A DNA stretch of 64,000 nucleotides from Oscillibacter sp. ER4 (GTDB lineage Bacteria > Bacillota > Clostridia > Oscillospirales > Oscillospiraceae): contig NZ_JPJG01000018.1 of NCBI RefSeq assembly GCF_000765235.1, forward strand, positions 17,856 to 81,855, written 5' to 3'. The notes below the pieces were generated by a model. It ran no database searches and was not told where the DNA came from. It worked only from the letters and a program-made list of their open reading frames with translations. This document shows positions 41,935-50,634 of the stretch, piece after piece; the first letter of the stretch is position 1, and every line of letters begins with the position of its first letter. The position numbers and the translations under genes are program-made.

Positions 41935-44922
41935 ATGCTGAAGCTGCAACGAATCGTCAAGGATTACCAGTCGGGCGACACCACCGTTCACGCCCTGCGC
42001 GGCGTGAGCCTACAGTTCCGCGAGAGCGAGTTTGTCGCCATCCTCGGCCATTCGGGCTGCGGCAAGACGACGATGCTCAACATTATCGGCGGTCTCGACC
42101 ACTATACGAGCGGCGATCTCATCATCAACGGCAAGTCGACGAAGGACTTTTCCGACGCCGACTGGGACAGCTACCGCAACCACTCCATCGGCTTCGTCTT
42201 CCAGAGCTACAACCTCATTCCGCACCAGAGTGTGCTAAGCAACGTGGAACTGGCGCTCACGCTCTCGGGCGTGAGCAAGGCAGAGCGCCGCGAGCGCGCA
42301 GTCAAGGCGCTCGAGAGCGTGGGGCTTGGCGACCAGCTCGACAAAAAGCCGAACCAGATGTCCGGCGGCCAGATGCAGCGCGTCGCCATCGCGCGAGCGC
42401 TCGTCAACGATCCGGACATTCTGCTCGCCGACGAGCCGACCGGCGCGCTCGACAGCGAGACGAGCGTGCAGGTGATGGAGATCTTGAAAAAGATCTCCAA
42501 GGACCGCCTCATCATCATGGTCACGCACAACCCCGAGCTTGCCGAGACCTACGCGAGCCGCATTGTGCGCTTAAAGGACGGCGAGATCGTGGATGACAGC
42601 GCGCCGTATGAGGAGGCCGTGGAAGAAAAGCCCGCCGCGGGCAAGAGCAAAAAGACCTCAATGAGCTTTGGCACGGCGCTGTCGCTGTCGCTCAACAACC
42701 TGATGACGAAAAAGGGACGGACATTTTTAACGGCCTTCGCCGGCAGCATCGGTATCATCGGCATCGCGCTCATTCTGTCGCTGAGCAATGGCATCCAGAC
42801 CTATATCGACCGCGTGCAGGAGGATACGCTCTCGAGCTATCCCTTGACCATCGAGGCTGAGAGCATGGACATGTCCAGCATGGTCAGTTCGATGATGGGC
42901 GTCCATGCGCAGGACGAGGGCGACGGGGAGCAGCATGACCTCGACGCCGTCTACTCCAACAACATTATGTACGACATGATGAGCTCGTTTGCCTCGGCGG
43001 AGACGCAGACGAACAATTTGAAGGACTTCAAGACCTACCTCGAGGGCGACGACGAGCTTTCAAGCCACATCAGCTCCATTTCCTATGACTACGACCTCGG
43101 CATGAGCATCTATGCCAAAGACACCGACGGCAAGGTCTTCAAGTCCGACGTGACGGAGCTTTTGCAGACCTGCATGAGCGAGCTCTACGGCGGCGATTAC
43201 AGCAGCTATTTCGAGCGCTTCGGCTCGGCCTACTCCGCGATGGAGACCTGGGAGCAGATGCTCCCGCCGCAGGATAGTGAGAGCGGCGAGCTCGTGGGCG
43301 ACCTCCTGCACGAGCAGTATGACCTCATTTACGGCTCCTGGCCGCAGAATTATGACGAGGTCATGCTCATCGTCAACAAGGACAATGAAATTTCCGACCT
43401 TGTCATCTATTCGCTGGGCCTGAGCGCACAGGACGAGGTCGTGGAGTCGATGCAGCACATGCTCGACGGCTCGGAATTCGACAGCAAGGACATCCAGAGC
43501 TGGAGCTATGAAGACCTTTGCAATATGAGCTTCAAGATCGTCCTGCCCGCTGAGCGCTACCAGTACGATTCCGCAAGCGGCACATATACCGACGTCAGCA
43601 CGACGGACACGGGGCTCGACTTCCTCTATAACTCCGACGATGTCGGCACGCGCGTGAAGATCGTCGGCATCCTGCGCCCGAATGAGAACGCGGTATCCTC
43701 GATGCTCTCCGGCGCGATCGGCTATACGTCCGCGCTGACGGACTACCTCGTCGAAAAGGCGGGACAGACCGAGATTTTGCAGAAGCAGAAAGAAGACCCC
43801 GATACCGACGTTATCCTCGGCCTGCCGTTCCTGACCGATGACTACTCCGTGAGCGACGAGCGGAAGGAAGCGGACGTGACCGACTATCTCGAGGGCCTTT
43901 CCGTCACCGAGCGCGCCGCAGCCTACACCGCGATGATGAGCGTGCCGAGCGAGGAGTATCTCTCCGCCATCGTGGAGCAGCAGATGGGCTCGCTCGACCG
44001 CGCGAGCATCGAGCAGATGGTCATTTCGACCTACGCCCAGCAGATGAGCGTGGATGAGGCGACCGTCAAGTCCTATATTGCGCAGATGGACGACGACACG
44101 CTCTTTGGCTATGTGGAGCAGTCTATCCGCGAGCAGGTGACAGAGCAGTACGCCGCGGGCGTGCAGGCGCGGCTATCTAACATGACAAGCGATCAGCTCG
44201 CCATGGCGCTCGATCTGGCGCTCGAAAAATCGCCCGCTGTCACGCCGCTGACAAGCGAGCAGTACAACTGGCTTTATGATAACTACATGCCCGCGACGGT
44301 CTCGACCGGCACGTATGAGGACAATCTGAAGCTGCTTGGCGACGTCGACCTCGCGAGTCCCAAGACCATCAACATCTACGCCTCGACCTTTGCCGACAAG
44401 GATGCCATCGCCGATGCGATCGAGCAGTATAACAACAGCGTTTCCGAGGACGACCAGATCGACTACACCGACTATGTGGCGCTTCTGATGAGCTCGGTCA
44501 CAACGATCATCAACGCCATCAGCTATGTGCTTATCGCATTCGTCGCGATCTCGCTCGTCGTGTCGAGCATTATGATCGGCATCATCACGTATATCTCGGT
44601 CCTCGAGCGCACGAAGGAGATCGGCATTCTGCGCGCCATCGGCGCGAGCAAGCGCGATATCTCGCGCGTGTTCAACGCGGAGACGCTCATCGAGGGCTTC
44701 TGCTCCGGTGCCATCGGCATCGGCATCACGCTATTGCTGATCATCCCCATCAACCTCGTCGTGCACCACCTGACGGGTATCGAGAGTCTCAACGCCATCC
44801 TGCCGCCTGTCGGCGGCGCGGCGCTCGTGGCCATCAGCATGGCGCTCACATTCATCGCGGGCCTCATCCCCTCCGGCATCGCCGCGCGCAAGGACCCTGT
44901 CGAAGCGCTGCGTACCGAATAA
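41935..44922 (+). CDS. ABC transporter with fused ATPase and FtsX-like permease (MacB type)
   Basis: The 995-residue protein carries an ATPase domain at about 1-230 with GHSGCGKTT (Walker A), LSGGQMQRVAIARAL (signature) and ILLADEPTGALD (Walker B). A transmembrane helix near 260-280 is followed by a large extracytoplasmic region of about 590 residues and three helices at the end (IAFVAISLVVSSIMIGII, FCSGAIGIGITLLLIIPIN, AALVAISMALTFIAGLIP). The FtsX signature ERTKEIGILRAIGASKRDI is clear. MacB-like proteins work mechanically on periplasmic or surface substrates such as peptides or lipids. The start at 41935 (AGAAGGCAGACT upstream) is chosen; the longer frame has no site. Confidence 0.92.
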   Translation: MLKLQRIVKDYQSGDTTVHALRGVSLQFRESEFVAILGHSGCGKTTMLNIIGGLDHYTSGDLIINGKSTKDFSDADWDSYRNHSIGFVFQSYNLIPHQSVLSNVELALTLSGVSKAERRERAVKALESVGLGDQLDKKPNQMSGGQMQRVAIARALVNDPDILLADEPTGALDSETSVQVMEILKKISKDRLIIMVTHNPELAETYASRIVRLKDGEIVDDSAPYEEAVEEKPAAGKSKKTSMSFGTALSLSLNNLMTKKGRTFLTAFAGSIGIIGIALILSLSNGIQTYIDRVQEDTLSSYPLTIEAESMDMSSMVSSMMGVHAQDEGDGEQHDLDAVYSNNIMYDMMSSFASAETQTNNLKDFKTYLEGDDELSSHISSISYDYDLGMSIYAKDTDGKVFKSDVTELLQTCMSELYGGDYSSYFERFGSAYSAMETWEQMLPPQDSESGELVGDLLHEQYDLIYGSWPQNYDEVMLIVNKDNEISDLVIYSLGLSAQDEVVESMQHMLDGSEFDSKDIQSWSYEDLCNMSFKIVLPAERYQYDSASGTYTDVSTTDTGLDFLYNSDDVGTRVKIVGILRPNENAVSSMLSGAIGYTSALTDYLVEKAGQTEILQKQKEDPDTDVILGLPFLTDDYSVSDERKEADVTDYLEGLSVTERAAAYTAMMSVPSEEYLSAIVEQQMGSLDRASIEQMVISTYAQQMSVDEATVKSYIAQMDDDTLFGYVEQSIREQVTEQYAAGVQARLSNMTSDQLAMALDLALEKSPAVTPLTSEQYNWLYDNYMPATVSTGTYEDNLKLLGDVDLASPKTINIYASTFADKDAIADAIEQYNNSVSEDDQIDYTDYVALLMSSVTTIINAISYVLIAFVAISLVVSSIMIGIITYISVLERTKEIGILRAIGASKRDISRVFNAETLIEGFCSGAIGIGITLLLIIPINLVVHHLTGIESLNAILPPVGGAALVAISMALTFIAGLIPSGIAARKDPVEALRTE

Positions 44923-44939
44923 CACGATATTTGACCTTC

Positions 44940-44975
44940 AAAAAGGACGTTTTCCGACGGAAAACGTCCTTTTTC
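44940..44975 (+). terminator. Terminator after the ABC transporter
   Basis: AAAAAAGGACGTTTTCC pairs with GGAAAACGTCCTTTTT around a 3-4-base loop. Confidence 0.9.
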
Positions 44976-44986
44976 CCTTTTACCGC

Positions 44987-45033
44987 GATTTTACAAAAGG
45001 CGACTTTCTGATTTTACAACCTGCCTTTATGAT
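44987..45033 (+). promoter_or_regulatory. Candidate Pho box and promoter of the pst operon
   Basis: GATTTTACAA occurs at 44987-44996 and again at 45010-45019, a 23-base spacing or about two helical turns, ahead of a TATGAT -10 (45028-45033). No good -35 is present, as expected where a PhoB/PhoP-type activator replaces it. The regulator and kinase are encoded at the end of the same operon. Confidence 0.55.
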
Positions 45034-45086
45034 GGCAAATGTAGCAAGGAACAACATCTTGGAAAAATTGAAAGGAAGTATTTCAA

Positions 45087-45944
45087 ATGAAAAAGTTTCT
45101 CACTCTTGCGCTGACCGCTGTCATGGCGCTGAGCCTGCTGACCGCCTGCGGCAGCAAGAACGACAACAGCGCCGACACCAACACTGACGGCAGCAACACC
45201 GAAACGACCCTCTCCGGCACCGTCTCGACCGACGGCTCTACCTCGATGGAAAAGGTCATCAACTCTCTTGGCGAATCCTTCATGGCCATGAACAAGGACG
45301 TGAAGTTCACCTATAACCCCACCGGCTCGGGCTCCGGCATTCAGGCCGTTAGCGAAGGCCGCTGCGACATCGGCCTTTCGAGCCGTGCGCTCAAGGATGA
45401 CGAAAAGGCCTCCGGCCTTGTTGAGACCGTCGTCGCGCTCGACGGCATCGCCATTGTCGTGAACCCCGAGAACCCTGTCTCCGATCTCGACATTGACACC
45501 ATCGCCAAGATCTACACCGGCGAGATCACCAACTGGAAGGACGTCGGCGGCAACGACGCCGAGATCGTGCTCATCGGCCGTGAGGCCGGCTCCGGCACGC
45601 GTGACGGCTTCGAGTCCATCACCGACACCAAGGACGCCTGCCAGTACCGTCAGGAGCTCACCTCCACGGGCGACGTCATCAACACCGTGTCCCAGAACCC
45701 CGACGCCATCGGCTATGCCTCCCTCTCGGCGGTGGGCGAGAGCGTCAAGGCGCTGACAGTCGGCGGTGTGGAAGCCACGGAGGCGACCGTCAAGGACGGC
45801 AGCTATGTGGTCCAGCGTCCGTTCGTGCTCGTCACGAAGGAGGGCACCAAGCTTTCCCCCGCGGCACAGGCCTTCTTCGACTACGCGCTGTCCGCTGACG
45901 CGGCAAGCATCATCGCCGCTGCCGGTGCGGTCGCAGCCAACTAA
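45087..45944 (+). CDS. pstS: Phosphate ABC transporter substrate-binding lipoprotein
   Basis: The 285-residue lipoprotein has a signal peptide and lipobox LLTACGS near residue 21, then a Ser/Thr/Asn-rich linker. The phosphate-binding loops VSTDGSTSMEKV, PTGSGSGIQAV and REAGSGTRDGF are present. It captures phosphate outside the membrane. The start at 45087 follows AAAGGAAG. It leads the pst-pho operon. Confidence 0.96.
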   Translation: MKKFLTLALTAVMALSLLTACGSKNDNSADTNTDGSNTETTLSGTVSTDGSTSMEKVINSLGESFMAMNKDVKFTYNPTGSGSGIQAVSEGRCDIGLSSRALKDDEKASGLVETVVALDGIAIVVNPENPVSDLDIDTIAKIYTGEITNWKDVGGNDAEIVLIGREAGSGTRDGFESITDTKDACQYRQELTSTGDVINTVSQNPDAIGYASLSAVGESVKALTVGGVEATEATVKDGSYVVQRPFVLVTKEGTKLSPAAQAFFDYALSADAASIIAAAGAVAAN

Positions 45945-46014
45945 CAGAACACAGGAACCATCACGGGAGGCGGCGTGAGCCGTCTCCCGCTGACAGCAAA
46001 AAGAGGAAACAATT

Positions 46015-46890
46015 ATGGCGCAGAGGAAAAAAATGTTTGAAGCCGTCGTCCACGGTATTTTTCTGCTTCTCGGCCTCATTACGGTCGGATGCGTGCTGCT
46101 GATCACGGTGTATCTCATCATCTCCGGCATCCCGGCCATTCAGAAGATCGGCCTTGTGCCGTTTCTCACGGGCAAGGTGTGGTCGTCGACGTCGGCGGAG
46201 CCGAAGTACGGCATTCTGCCCTTTATTTTAACGAGTGTTTACGGCACGGCAGGCGCGATCGTCCTCGGCGTGCCCATCGGTTTTTTGACGGCGGTGTACC
46301 TCTCCAAGGTCGCGCCCAAGAAGGTCCGCACCGTGCTGGAGGCCGCCGTCAGCCTGCTCGCGGGGATCCCGTCGGTCGTGTACGGCCTTGTCGGTATGCT
46401 GGTGCTCGTGCCTGCCATCCGCAAGACGTTCCACCTGCCGGACGGCGCAAGCCTGTTTGCGGCCATCATCGTGCTGGCCGTCATGATCCTGCCGTCGATC
46501 ATCAAGGTGAGCGTCACGGCGCTCGAGGCCGTTCCGCATGAATATGAGGACGCCTCGCTTGCCCTCGGTGCGACTGAGGTCGAGACCTATTTCCGCGTCT
46601 CCGTTCCGGCGGCAAAGAGCGGCATCGCCGCGGCGGTCGTGCTCGGCGTGGGCCGCGCCATCGGCGAAGCGATGGCCGTGATGATGGTCTCGGGCAACGC
46701 GCCGAACATGCCCGGCTCGATCTTTGAGAGCGTCCGCTTTCTCACGACGGCGGTCGCGAGCGAGATGTCGTATTCGAGCGGCTTGCAGCGTCAGGCGCTC
46801 TTTTCCATCGCGCTCGTGCTGTATCTTTTCATCCTGCTCATCAATGCGGCGCTCAACTTCTTCTTAAAGCGCGACAAGGAGGGTAACTGA
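46015..46890 (+). CDS. pstC: Phosphate ABC transporter permease PstC
   Basis: The 291-residue membrane protein has six predicted helices. AVSLLAGIPSVVYGLVG and ASLALGATEVETYFRVSVPAAKSGI, the coupling loop for PstB, are diagnostic. The stop overlaps the pstA start by one base. Confidence 0.96.
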   Translation: MAQRKKMFEAVVHGIFLLLGLITVGCVLLITVYLIISGIPAIQKIGLVPFLTGKVWSSTSAEPKYGILPFILTSVYGTAGAIVLGVPIGFLTAVYLSKVAPKKVRTVLEAAVSLLAGIPSVVYGLVGMLVLVPAIRKTFHLPDGASLFAAIIVLAVMILPSIIKVSVTALEAVPHEYEDASLALGATEVETYFRVSVPAAKSGIAAAVVLGVGRAIGEAMAVMMVSGNAPNMPGSIFESVRFLTTAVASEMSYSSGLQRQALFSIALVLYLFILLINAALNFFLKRDKEGN

Positions 46891-47741
46891 TGCTGAAAAT
46901 GCAGTCCTCGGCCCGCCGCAAGGCCTATATCACGGCGATGAAGCTCCTGATGGGCGTCGCCGCAGTATTGACTTGCACGCTCGTAGTCGGTATGATTGGT
47001 TATATATTGGGCAACGGCATTCCAAACATCACCTGGGAGATGCTCTCCACCGCGCCGAGCTATCTTGCCAACCGCGTCGGCATCCTGCCGGACATCCTGA
47101 GCACGCTCTACATCGTTATCGCGACGCTTTTAATCGTGCTGCCGCTCGGCGTGGGCGCGGCCATCTACTTAAATGAATACGCCGCGAACAAAAAGCTCGT
47201 CTCCATCATCGAATACGCGTCCGAAACGCTCTCCGGTATCCCGTCGATCATCTACGGCCTTGTCGGCATGCTGATCTTCTGCAAAAACGGCACGTCGCTT
47301 CTTGCGGGTGCGCTGACGCTGACGATCATGAACCTGCCGACCATCATGCGCACGACACAGGAGAGCCTCAAGACCGTACCGCAGAGCTACCGCGAGGGCG
47401 CGTTCGGCCTGGGCGCGGGCAAATGGCGCACCATCCGCACGGTGGTGCTGCCAAGCTGCGTGGACGGTATCGTGACGGGCTGTATCCTGTCGATCGGACG
47501 CATCCTCGGCGAGTCGGCGGCGCTCTTATTCACGGCGGGCTCGGCGCACATGCTCTACAACTTCTTTGAGGGCATGCACAACGCGGGCGCGACGCTGACG
47601 GTGGCGCTGTACTTCTACGCCAAGGAGTCGAGCGATACGGGGGTGGTGTTCGCCATCGCGGCCATTTTGATGCTGCTGACGATGCTCATTAACCTCATCG
47701 CCGATCTGGTCGGCCGATACTTCAGGAGGAAACAGCAATGA
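46890..47741 (+). CDS. pstA: Phosphate ABC transporter permease PstA
   Basis: The 283-residue membrane protein partners PstC. SETLSGIPSIIYGLVGML and GAFGLGAGKWRTIRTVVLPS (EAA-like coupling loop) identify it. Its TGA overlaps the ATG of the kinase gene that follows. Confidence 0.96.
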   Translation: MLKMQSSARRKAYITAMKLLMGVAAVLTCTLVVGMIGYILGNGIPNITWEMLSTAPSYLANRVGILPDILSTLYIVIATLLIVLPLGVGAAIYLNEYAANKKLVSIIEYASETLSGIPSIIYGLVGMLIFCKNGTSLLAGALTLTIMNLPTIMRTTQESLKTVPQSYREGAFGLGAGKWRTIRTVVLPSCVDGIVTGCILSIGRILGESAALLFTAGSAHMLYNFFEGMHNAGATLTVALYFYAKESSDTGVVFAIAAILMLLTMLINLIADLVGRYFRRKQQ

Positions 47742-48562
47742 TACGACCTGTCAACGGAAGCGGCATGAAGCGCATGGCGCTCTTAAATGACCTTTCCTGC
47801 TTCGGCAAGTGTTCGCTGAGCGTGGCCATGCCCATCCTCTCTTCCTACGGGGTGGAGACGGTACCGCTGCCGACGGCCATTTTATCGACGCACACGGCGG
47901 ACGGCTTCGGCAGCTACGTCATGCGCGATATGACGGACGAGATGAAGGCCTTTGCCGCGCACTGGAGACAGCTTCAAATCAAATTCGACGGCATTTGCAT
48001 GGGCTTTTTCGGCTCGGTGGAGCAGATGCATTTTGCAAAAGATTTCCTCCGCGACTTTGCGGGGGAGGATACCATCGTTGTGGTCGACCCCGTGCTCGGT
48101 GACAACGGCGCGCTGTACGGCTGCTTTACCGAAGAGTACGTGCAGGCGATGCGCGCGCTGTGCGAGAGTACACAGCTCATCACGCCCAACCGCACGGAGG
48201 CGGCGCTTCTCGCGGGCTGCGGGATGGACGCACCGATAGAAACGCTTCTTAAAGCGCTCACGGTGGAAAATGTCATCATCACCGGCGTCCACCGCGGGGA
48301 GGAGATCGGCTACTGCGCGCGGCTGAACAGGCAGTATATGGAAATTTTCAAGCCCTGCCTTCCGCAGACGCTGCATGGCACGGGTGATGTGTTCGTCTCC
48401 GCCCTGTGCGGCGAGCTGATGAACGGTAAAGGCATGCCGCAAGCCCTGAAAGACGCGGCGGAATTCTGCGACGACTGCGTGCAGAAAACGGCAAAACGCG
48501 GCGAGAGCCACTGGTACGGCCTCGCCTTTGAAGACAAATTGAAAGAGGGGAGAGGGCTATGA
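47738..48562 (+). CDS. Pyridoxamine/pyridoxal kinase (PdxY/PdxK-like), inside the pst operon
   Basis: The 274-residue ribokinase-fold enzyme phosphorylates B6 vitamers with ATP to give PLP or [24 protein letters not shown], the [11 protein letters not shown] loop, [19 protein letters not shown] and [12 protein letters not shown] with the catalytic aspartate of GTGD are present. A conserved cysteine at CFGKC marks the Firmicutes PdxK-like branch. It is locked into the operon by 4-base overlaps with pstA and pstB. A B6 kinase between pstA and pstB is unusual. Confidence 0.9.
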   Translation: MIRPVNGSGMKRMALLNDLSCFGKCSLSVAMPILSSYGVETVPLPTAILSTHTADGFGSYVMRDMTDEMKAFAAHWRQLQIKFDGICMGFFGSVEQMHFAKDFLRDFAGEDTIVVVDPVLGDNGALYGCFTEEYVQAMRALCESTQLITPNRTEAALLAGCGMDAPIETLLKALTVENVIITGVHRGEEIGYCARLNRQYMEIFKPCLPQTLHGTGDVFVSALCGELMNGKGMPQALKDAAEFCDDCVQKTAKRGESHWYGLAFEDKLKEGRGL

Positions 48563-49314
48563 ACAACATCCTTTCCGTTGAGAACCTGTGTCTGTGGTAC
48601 GGGAGCCATCAGGCGCTCAAGGACATCAACATTGAAATTCCCGAAAAAAGCATTACGGCGCTCATCGGCCCGAGTGGCTGCGGCAAGTCGACGTTTTTAA
48701 AGACGCTCGACCGCATGAACGATTTGATCCCCGATGTGAAGATCACGGGCAGCGTCCTCTATAAGGGCGAGGACATTTTTGACTCGTCCGTCGATGTGAG
48801 CGAGCTTAGGCGTCAGGTGGGTATGGTGTTCCAGAAGCCGAACCCCTTCCCAATGAGCATTTACGACAACATTGCCTACGGTCCGCGCACGCACGGCGTG
48901 AAGAACAAGGCAAAGCTCGATGAGATCGTTGAAAAATCTCTGCGCGGCGCGGCGATTTGGGACGAGGTCAAGGACCGCCTGAAGAAAAACGCGCTCGGCC
49001 TCTCCGGCGGCCAGCAGCAGCGCCTTTGCATCGCCCGCGCGCTCGCGGTCGAGCCCGAGGTGTTGCTGATGGACGAGCCGACAAGTGCGCTCGACCCCAT
49101 TTCGACGTCGAAGATCGAAGAGCTCGCGATGGAGCTCAAGGAGAAGTACACCATCGTCATCGTCACGCACAACATGCAGCAGGCGGTGCGTATTTCCGAC
49201 CACACGGCGTTCTTCCTGCTCGGCGAGCTCGTAGAGTACGGCGAGACGGAGAAGCTCTTCTCCCAGCCGCAGGACAAGCGGACAGAAGATTACATCACGG
49301 GGAGGTTCGGTTAA
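48559..49314 (+). CDS. pstB: Phosphate ABC transporter ATP-binding protein
   Basis: The 251-residue ATPase has [13 protein letters not shown] (Walker A), the PstB block [37 protein letters not shown] and [11 protein letters not shown]. It drives PstSCA uptake. It overlaps the kinase gene by 4 bases and precedes phoU directly. Confidence 0.97.
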   Translation: MNNILSVENLCLWYGSHQALKDINIEIPEKSITALIGPSGCGKSTFLKTLDRMNDLIPDVKITGSVLYKGEDIFDSSVDVSELRRQVGMVFQKPNPFPMSIYDNIAYGPRTHGVKNKAKLDEIVEKSLRGAAIWDEVKDRLKKNALGLSGGQQQRLCIARALAVEPEVLLMDEPTSALDPISTSKIEELAMELKEKYTIVIVTHNMQQAVRISDHTAFFLLGELVEYGETEKLFSQPQDKRTEDYITGRFG

Positions 49315-49959
49315 ATGAGAAGCCGGTTTGATGAACAGCTTGCGCTTTTGAACCGCGAGCTCATTGAGATGGGCGCGCTGTGCGAGGAGGTCATCGCCCT
49401 TTCGGCACAGGCGTTGACGGAGGGCAACGCGGAGCTGGCCGCGCGCGTCGCACCGCTCGATCAGGAGATCGACCGCAAGGAGCGCGAGATCGAGTCGCTG
49501 TGCCTAAAGCTTCTTTTGCAGCAGCAGCCCGTGGCAAAGGACCTGCGCCAGATCTCGGCGGCGCTCAAGATGATCACGGACATGGAGCGCATCGGCGACC
49601 AGGCCGAGGATATTGCCGAGATCATCACGTTCCTCGGCGGGCGCGGTGCGGAAAACAGTGATCTCCTGCGCGAGATGGCGCGCTCGACCATCAAGATGGT
49701 GACCGAGAGCGTGGACGCCTATGTCAAGCACGACACGGCGCTTGCCGATCAGGTCATCGCTGAGGACGACACCGTGGACGACTATTTCGCGCGCGTGAAG
49801 AAGGACCTCATCAAGCGCATCGCGCAGGACCCTGATGATGGTGAATTCGCACTCGACCTGCTGATGATCGCCAAGTATTTTGAGCGCATCGGAGACCATG
49901 CGACGAACATCGCCGAATGGGTCATTTTCTCTGTGACAGGAGAGCATAAGGAGGGGTAA
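49315..49959 (+). CDS. phoU: Phosphate signalling protein PhoU
   Basis: The 214-residue protein is built of two repeats of a three-helix bundle, each with an E/D-rich metal motif (ALKMITDMERIGDQAEDIAE and IAKYFERIGDHATNIAEW). PhoU links transporter state to PhoR and keeps the pathway off in high phosphate. Its start abuts the pstB stop. Confidence 0.96.
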   Translation: MRSRFDEQLALLNRELIEMGALCEEVIALSAQALTEGNAELAARVAPLDQEIDRKEREIESLCLKLLLQQQPVAKDLRQISAALKMITDMERIGDQAEDIAEIITFLGGRGAENSDLLREMARSTIKMVTESVDAYVKHDTALADQVIAEDDTVDDYFARVKKDLIKRIAQDPDDGEFALDLLMIAKYFERIGDHATNIAEWVIFSVTGEHKEG

Positions 49960-49962
49960 AGT

Positions 49963-50634
49963 ATGATCTGGTGCGTGGAAGACGATGCCAGTATCCGCGA
50001 TATCGAGGTATATGCCCTGCAATCGACCGGCTTTGAGGCCAAGGGCTTTGAAGACGGTACCTCGTTCTGGGAGGCGCTGCGCACGGGAAGACCCGAGCTT
50101 GTCGTGCTCGATGTGATGCTCCCCGGCATCGACGGGATGGAGCTGCTGCGCCGCATGCGCGCGGACGCGGCGCTTTCCGATATCCCTGTCGTCATGGCGA
50201 CGGCCAAGGGCGCGGAATACGACAAGATCCGCGGTCTCGATCTCGGTGCAGACTACTATCTGACAAAGCCGTTCGGCGTGATGGAGCTCGTCTCCTGCGT
50301 CAAAGCGGTGCTGCGCCGCTGTGGCACGAAGACGGCAGCCCAGCTGCGCTGCGGCGGTCTGGTGCTCGACGAAGAGAGCCACACCGTCACGGCGGATGGA
50401 GAGAGCGTCGCGCTGACATACAAGGAATTCGAACTGCTGCGCCTGTTTCTCTCGCATCCCGGCACGGCGTTTTCGCGCGACCAGATCATGGCGGACGTGT
50501 GGGGCACGGACTACTGCGGCGAGACGCGCACGGTGGACATGCACATCCGCACGCTGCGGCAGAAGCTCGGCGCGTACGGCGAGAAGATTGAGACCGTGCG
50601 CGGCGTGGGCTACCGGATGGAGGGCAAGGCATGA
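49963..50634 (+). CDS. phoB: Response regulator PhoB/PhoP
   Basis: The 223-residue OmpR-family regulator has a receiver (acidic pair at residues 7-8, D50 in VVLDVMLPG, K at TKPFG) and a C-terminal winged helix with LTYKEFELLRLF and RTVDMHIRTLRQKL. It overlaps the kinase gene by 4 bases. It probably acts at the repeats before pstS. Confidence 0.93.
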   Translation: MIWCVEDDASIRDIEVYALQSTGFEAKGFEDGTSFWEALRTGRPELVVLDVMLPGIDGMELLRRMRADAALSDIPVVMATAKGAEYDKIRGLDLGADYYLTKPFGVMELVSCVKAVLRRCGTKTAAQLRCGGLVLDEESHTVTADGESVALTYKEFELLRLFLSHPGTAFSRDQIMADVWGTDYCGETRTVDMHIRTLRQKLGAYGEKIETVRGVGYRMEGKA

